18,568 nucleotides of DNA, from positions 1 to 18,568 of the forward strand of contig JAGZGB010000031.1 in the NCBI GenBank assembly GCA_018367495.1, given 5' to 3'. The notes beneath the pieces were generated by a model. That model was not told where the DNA came from, ran no database searches, and saw nothing but the letters and a program-made list of their open reading frames with translations. Position 1 is the stretch's first letter, and each line of letters opens with the position of its first letter. This document shows, in pieces, positions 15,354-18,568 of the stretch. The stretch comes from Veillonella sp. (lineage in GTDB: Bacteria; Bacillota_C; Negativicutes; Veillonellales; Veillonellaceae). A program made the position numbers and the translations under genes.

Positions 15354-16235
15354 TTACTCTACATTCTGTACTTGTTCTCTAATTTTTTCTAACTCACATT
15401 TCAGTTGAACCACAAATTCTGTAATACTTGAATCCATAGCTTTGGAACCGATTGTATTTACTTCACGATTCATTTCTTGCAAAATAAAATCCACCTTACG
15501 TCCAATGGAATTCTCATCTACAAGTGTGTTTTTTAATTGTACCACATGTGAGGTAAATCGGACAATCTCTTCCGTAATATCAGTCTTATCAGCCAATAAA
15601 GCAATTTCCTGCAAAAAACGATCTTCACTTATACTAGCATCCAAAGAAACTAAGTATTCTTGGATTTTACCTTTTATATGCTCACGATAGGACTCTACAG
15701 CCCCCGCCTTATTCTCATCAATATTTTTGATGATTTCTTCTAATGTAGTGATACGCTCCAATAAATCCTGTTTAATATGTTGACCTTCTACGGTTCTCAT
15801 AGCAATCAATGCATCTAATGCGAAACTTGTAGATTCCTTCACTATATCTGAAAGCACTTCTTCTGCAATTGGTGTATCTTGCTGCTGAATCCAATCATTA
15901 GAGATAGAATTGACCGCTTGTAAAGGAACCTTTTTCGGATCATCATAAAATTCTTCTTGAACAAGCAATTCTTGTATCTGCTTTCTCAATGCACTATTTA
16001 TTGTAAAAGTTTTAAGTCTCTCCCCTGCATCCTGAATAGAAACAGATACTTCAACCTTACCTCGAGCAATTCGTTCTTGTACCAATCCTCGAATAATACT
16101 TTCAAAAGGATTTATTTGCTTTGGACTACGTATAAATAAATCCAAAAATCGCGCATTTACGGACTTAATTTCTACCGTACAGGTAATGCCATCTTTGGTT
16201 GCCGTGCCAGAACCAAAACCGGTCATACTTTTCAT
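15354..16235 (-). CDS. yicC: YicC/YloC-family endoribonuclease
   Basis: A member of the YicC family, shown in Escherichia coli and Bacillus to be an RNA endonuclease. The N-terminus MKSMTGFGSG, the EIKSVNARFLD segment (about 23-33) and the C-terminal DUF1732 block (GRKVDFILQEMNREVNTIGSK, KCELEKIREQVQN) are family signatures. A long charged helical middle lies between. The 293 residues are normal. The first Met is chosen because AAGGAGG stands 7 bases upstream of it. It is the first gene of the leftward yicC-remA-gmk-rpoZ-coaBC run, and its promoter lies in the region shared with rqcH. Target RNAs here are unknown. Confidence 0.95.
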   Translation of the reverse strand: MKSMTGFGSGTATKDGITCTVEIKSVNARFLDLFIRSPKQINPFESIIRGLVQERIARGKVEVSVSIQDAGERLKTFTINSALRKQIQELLVQEEFYDDPKKVPLQAVNSISNDWIQQQDTPIAEEVLSDIVKESTSFALDALIAMRTVEGQHIKQDLLERITTLEEIIKNIDENKAGAVESYREHIKGKIQEYLVSLDASISEDRFLQEIALLADKTDITEEIVRFTSHVVQLKNTLVDENSIGRKVDFILQEMNREVNTIGSKAMDSSITEFVVQLKCELEKIREQVQNVE

Positions 16236-16274
16236 GTAATATCCTCCTTAGCAGTTTTTATTATTGTACCACGA

Positions 16275-16304
16275 ATTATACATTCCGTGTTTAAATACTG
16301 AGAA
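16275..16304 (-). promoter_or_regulatory. Possible promoter of the yicC operon
   Basis: On the minus strand a perfect TATAAT (16280-16275) is preceded after 18 bp by TTCTCA (16304-16299), which matches four of six -35 positions. It lies about 40 bp upstream of the yicC start. A TACAAT (16268-16263) nearer the gene lacks a -35. The call is tentative. Confidence 0.45.
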
Positions 16305-16327
16305 TTATATGTACATTATGTTATACT
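16298..16327 (+). promoter_or_regulatory. Probable rqcH promoter
   Basis: TATACT (16322-16327) carries an extended -10 TG one base upstream (TGTTATACT), with a CTGAGA -35-like hexamer (16298-16303, four of six) 18 bp earlier. A second TATACT at 16332-16337 is an alternative. The start site would fall about 30 bp before the rqcH ATG. Its -35 overlaps that of the divergent yicC candidate. Confidence 0.5.
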
Positions 16328-16362
16328 AAACTATACTTCTAAATAGAAATGAAAGGAGTACC

Positions 16363-18078
16363 ATGAATTTAGACGGACTTACCATGTCTGTTCTCGCTAA
16401 AGAACTAAACGAGCGATTACAAACGGGTCAAATACAAAAATTATATCAAATAGATAAAACCACATTACTATTTAAGATTCGTGCACTTAACGATGACCAA
16501 AACTTTATTATCACTGTTGGTGCAACCCCTGCGATGTATCTCAGTAAACCACTCCAAGACTTACCAAAGGAACCTAGCTCTTTATGTATGTTTCTTCGCA
16601 AACATATTGAAGGTAGCCGTATTGTAAAGGTTGGACAAATCAATGGTGACCGAATCATGTGTATCCAAACGGATAAGCTTGAAATGGATGGTTCTATTAC
16701 GAGTACATTTATCTATGTGGAACTAATGGGCAAGTATTCAAACTGTATCTTTGTTCAAGATGGAGTTATTCTAGAATCATTAATTCATGTATCACCTTTA
16801 ATGAATCGTGAACGTTCTATAAGTCCTAAACTACACTATGAATTACCACCCAATGCTAATCGTGTAAGTTTAATGGATTTTGATTATAACCAAATCAAAA
16901 ATTTACTTATCTCCTTCGGTGATGGCACTGTACAACAATCTATACGTGCCATCTTTAACGGTTTTGGTAAACCTTTGTTGGATGAAGTATTATTGACTTC
17001 AAATCTTAGTGGTAATGAAATCATAAGTGACTTAATTCCCACGCAAGTTGATGCCTTAGCTAAGGCGTTATATGAGTTAAAAATTAAGCTCAATGAAAGT
17101 AATGGTTTGCTTACTTTAATTAATGATAATAATAAAAAAGCACACGCCACTTTTATCCTACAAAATTATAAAGTACTTAAAGAATATAGTACGATTTCAG
17201 AAGCCTTAGAAGAATCGATTCATAATACAAAATCTATTCACACTGCAGATAAAGAACTAGAAAAGATCTTAACAGCAGCCATAAAAAAAGAAGAAGGTCG
17301 TCATCAAAAGATTAAAGATGAATTAGATGACACCAATAAAATGGATACATATAAACTATATGGTGATATCTTAATGATTAATGCTCACTTACAAGTTCAA
17401 TATGAACCTTCTATCCAATTACCAAATCTTCTTTCTGAAGATGGAGAATTATTAACAATTCCTCTAAAGCCAAATCTTACAATTGTAGAAAACGGTCAAT
17501 GGTATTATAAACTCTATACTAAATTAAAAAATCGTATGGTCAGTGGTGAATATCAACTTAATGCTAGTACTACAAAACTGGAATATCTCAAATCGATTTT
17601 GTATAGTATTTCACTAGCTTCCACCCGCGAAAGCTTAGAAGAAATTCGTAAAGAATGTATGGATGCTGGCATCATAAAAAAATCTAAAAAACCTCTCTCT
17701 TATAAGTTAGGTAAATCAAACTACATTCATTTAACCATTGATGAAGGTGAAATATTTATTGGCCGTAACAATCAACAAAATGAATATTTGACTCATCGAT
17801 TTGCCAAACCAACAGATATTTGGTTCCATACACAAGATATTCAAGGTTCCCATCTCATATTAAGACTTAATGTAGAGCCTGATGATATAATTCTATCTAA
17901 AGTTGCTCAATACGCAGCCTACTTTAGTAAGGCACGTGAAACTAGCAAAGTACCTGTAGATTATACATATATTAAAAATATCAAAAAGCCACCTGGGTCT
18001 CCTCTAGGATTCGTTATTTTTAATACTCATCAAACGATGATTGTAGAACCTAAAAAACCAGCTAATTATAAGGAATAA
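16363..18078 (+). CDS. rqcH: Rqc2-homologous ribosome quality-control factor RqcH
   Basis: An NFACT protein, formerly called fibronectin-binding, that binds stalled large subunits carrying peptidyl-tRNA and adds C-terminal alanine tails that mark the chain for degradation. The 571 residues match Bacillus RqcH. The NFACT-N domain includes CMFLRKHIEGSRI (75-87) and an Asp-Arg pair at D96-R97 (INGDR), matching the DR pair needed in Bacillus. ELMGKYSN follows, then helix-hairpin-helix and coiled-coil segments (about 180-430). The NFACT-R part has YKLGKSNYIHL, IFIGRNNQQNEYLTHR and DIWFHTQDIQGSH from about 485. The start has AAAGGAG four bases upstream. It is the only plus-strand gene, divergent from yicC; in Bacillus it also neighbours yicC. 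It ends at a bidirectional terminator. Confidence 0.95.
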   Translation: MNLDGLTMSVLAKELNERLQTGQIQKLYQIDKTTLLFKIRALNDDQNFIITVGATPAMYLSKPLQDLPKEPSSLCMFLRKHIEGSRIVKVGQINGDRIMCIQTDKLEMDGSITSTFIYVELMGKYSNCIFVQDGVILESLIHVSPLMNRERSISPKLHYELPPNANRVSLMDFDYNQIKNLLISFGDGTVQQSIRAIFNGFGKPLLDEVLLTSNLSGNEIISDLIPTQVDALAKALYELKIKLNESNGLLTLINDNNKKAHATFILQNYKVLKEYSTISEALEESIHNTKSIHTADKELEKILTAAIKKEEGRHQKIKDELDDTNKMDTYKLYGDILMINAHLQVQYEPSIQLPNLLSEDGELLTIPLKPNLTIVENGQWYYKLYTKLKNRMVSGEYQLNASTTKLEYLKSILYSISLASTRESLEEIRKECMDAGIIKKSKKPLSYKLGKSNYIHLTIDEGEIFIGRNNQQNEYLTHRFAKPTDIWFHTQDIQGSHLILRLNVEPDDIILSKVAQYAAYFSKARETSKVPVDYTYIKNIKKPPGSPLGFVIFNTHQTMIVEPKKPANYKE

Positions 18079-18110
18079 AAAAGAAGCGAAGGATTTCCTT
18101 CGCTTCTTTT
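18079..18110. terminator. Bidirectional terminator between convergent genes
   Basis: A perfect 15-bp stem, 18079-18093 (aaaagaagcgaagga) with 18096-18110, and a 2-base loop. The stem ends in a U run in either direction. It starts immediately after the rqcH TAA and ends 7 bp before the stop of the convergent coiled-coil gene, so it should serve both. Confidence 0.9.
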
Positions 18111-18117
18111 ATTTATA

Positions 18118-18568
18118 TTATTGGTTTTCTTCTGTACGTTGTTCAGTTTGTTTCAAACTTTCACGATTTTGACGTAAGCTTTCTAATGTTTTCTCTAAGT
18201 TATTTTCCACATATTTAAGAACATCGCCAGCATATTGAATAGAGCTAGATTTCAATTCTTCAGAGGATTGGTTAGCTGCATTGATAATTTGATTAGCTTG
18301 TTCTTGAGCTTGTTTAACAAGTTCACTTTCAGCAGTTAATTTAGCAATGTAATCTTTAGCTTGATCAATCAAAGTTTCAGCTTGACGTTGAGCATCAGCT
18401 AGTACTTTATCTTTATCAGCTACAATACGACGAGACTCTTCAAGTTCCAATGGTAAGGACTCTTGAATGGAATCAATAATACGCATAATTTCGTCTTCCT
18501 CAACCATACGTTTTGTAGTCATAGGAATACGGCTGCTAGATTCAATAAGAACCTCTAAATCTTCTAAT
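18118..18568 (-). CDS. Coiled-coil protein, partial at the right edge; function unknown
   Basis: The gene ends at 18118 and is still open at the window edge. An ATG at 18522 could be mistaken for its start, but it has no Shine-Dalgarno. The same frame continues upstream without a stop, reading LEDLEVLIESSSRIP before that Met, so the true start lies outside. The 150 visible residues are mostly charged heptad-like helix rich in Gln, Glu, Ala and Lys (from about residue 35 onward), resembling DivIVA- or V-ATPase-subunit-H-like coiled-coil proteins. It most resembles a conserved Clostridia protein annotated only as ATPase or hypothetical. No signal peptide or membrane segment is visible. Its function is unknown. 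Transcription converges on rqcH with a shared terminator. Confidence 0.85.
   Translation of the reverse strand, partial: LEDLEVLIESSSRIPMTTKRMVEEDEIMRIIDSIQESLPLELEESRRIVADKDKVLADAQRQAETLIDQAKDYIAKLTAESELVKQAQEQANQIINAANQSSEELKSSSIQYAGDVLKYVENNLEKTLESLRQNRESLKQTEQRTEENQ

Noticed and set aside
16884..17150. Open frame of 88 codons on the minus strand
   Set aside because: Antisense to rqcH with no ribosome-binding site.
1..18568. CRISPR, tRNA, rRNA, transposase, phage or toxin-antitoxin genes
   Set aside because: Looked for by eye on both strands; nothing resembling them was seen.

Overview
The window is about 18.6 kb of AT-rich chromosomal housekeeping DNA from a low-GC Firmicute lineage. 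The proteins (RemA, RqcH, a PASTA-domain kinase with its PP2C phosphatase, an S-box riboswitch) and the gene order match the Bacillus/Clostridia superoperon yicC-remA-gmk-rpoZ-coaBC-priA-def-fmt-rsmB-rlmN-prpC-prkC-rsgA-rpe. A DUF116 gene between fmt and rsmB, and metK between coaBC and priA, point away from Bacillus toward a clostridial or Negativicutes relative. Veillonella is my best guess from overall protein flavour and base composition; this is inference and was not tested.

Layout, left to right. (1) Positions 1-108 hold the first 36 codons of rpsB on the minus strand, followed by its upstream leader and probable promoter. (2) A strong hairpin (245-281) and an AT-rich inverted repeat (338-370) lie just beyond the last gene of the long minus-strand operon. 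(3) From 374 to 11411, read right to left, a tightly packed minus-strand run goes priA, def, fmt, DUF116, rsmB, rlmN, stp, prkC, rsgA, rpe. Several genes overlap by 8 nt and start inside the upstream gene's stop region. (4) metK (11472-12662) sits alone between two hairpins and is preceded by a complete SAM-I riboswitch with a mappable terminator/antiterminator switch and a TATAAT promoter. (5) coaBC, rpoZ, gmk, remA and yicC (12965-16235) form a second minus-strand run, with a hairpin between rpoZ and coaBC. (6) A 127-bp divergent promoter region separates yicC from rqcH, the only plus-strand gene. (7) A bidirectional terminator separates rqcH from a convergent coiled-coil gene that runs off the right edge.

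Taken together the genes cover translation initiation and quality control (fmt, def, rsmB, rlmN, rsgA, rqcH, rpsB), nucleotide and cofactor supply (gmk, coaBC, metK), replication restart (priA), transcription (rpoZ), signalling (stp/prkC) and matrix or DNA-binding regulation (remA). metK makes the S-adenosylmethionine used by rsmB and rlmN. Def acts on the formyl group that Fmt installs. Stp and PrkC form an antagonistic pair. RsgA, from the same operon, is a known PrkC substrate in Bacillus.

No mobile element, CRISPR array, tRNA, rRNA or toxin/defence system was seen. I do not think the window holds a novel multi-gene system. The least understood parts are the DUF116 membrane protein, the edge coiled-coil protein, the rpsB leader and the hairpins placed tightly before coaBC and priA.
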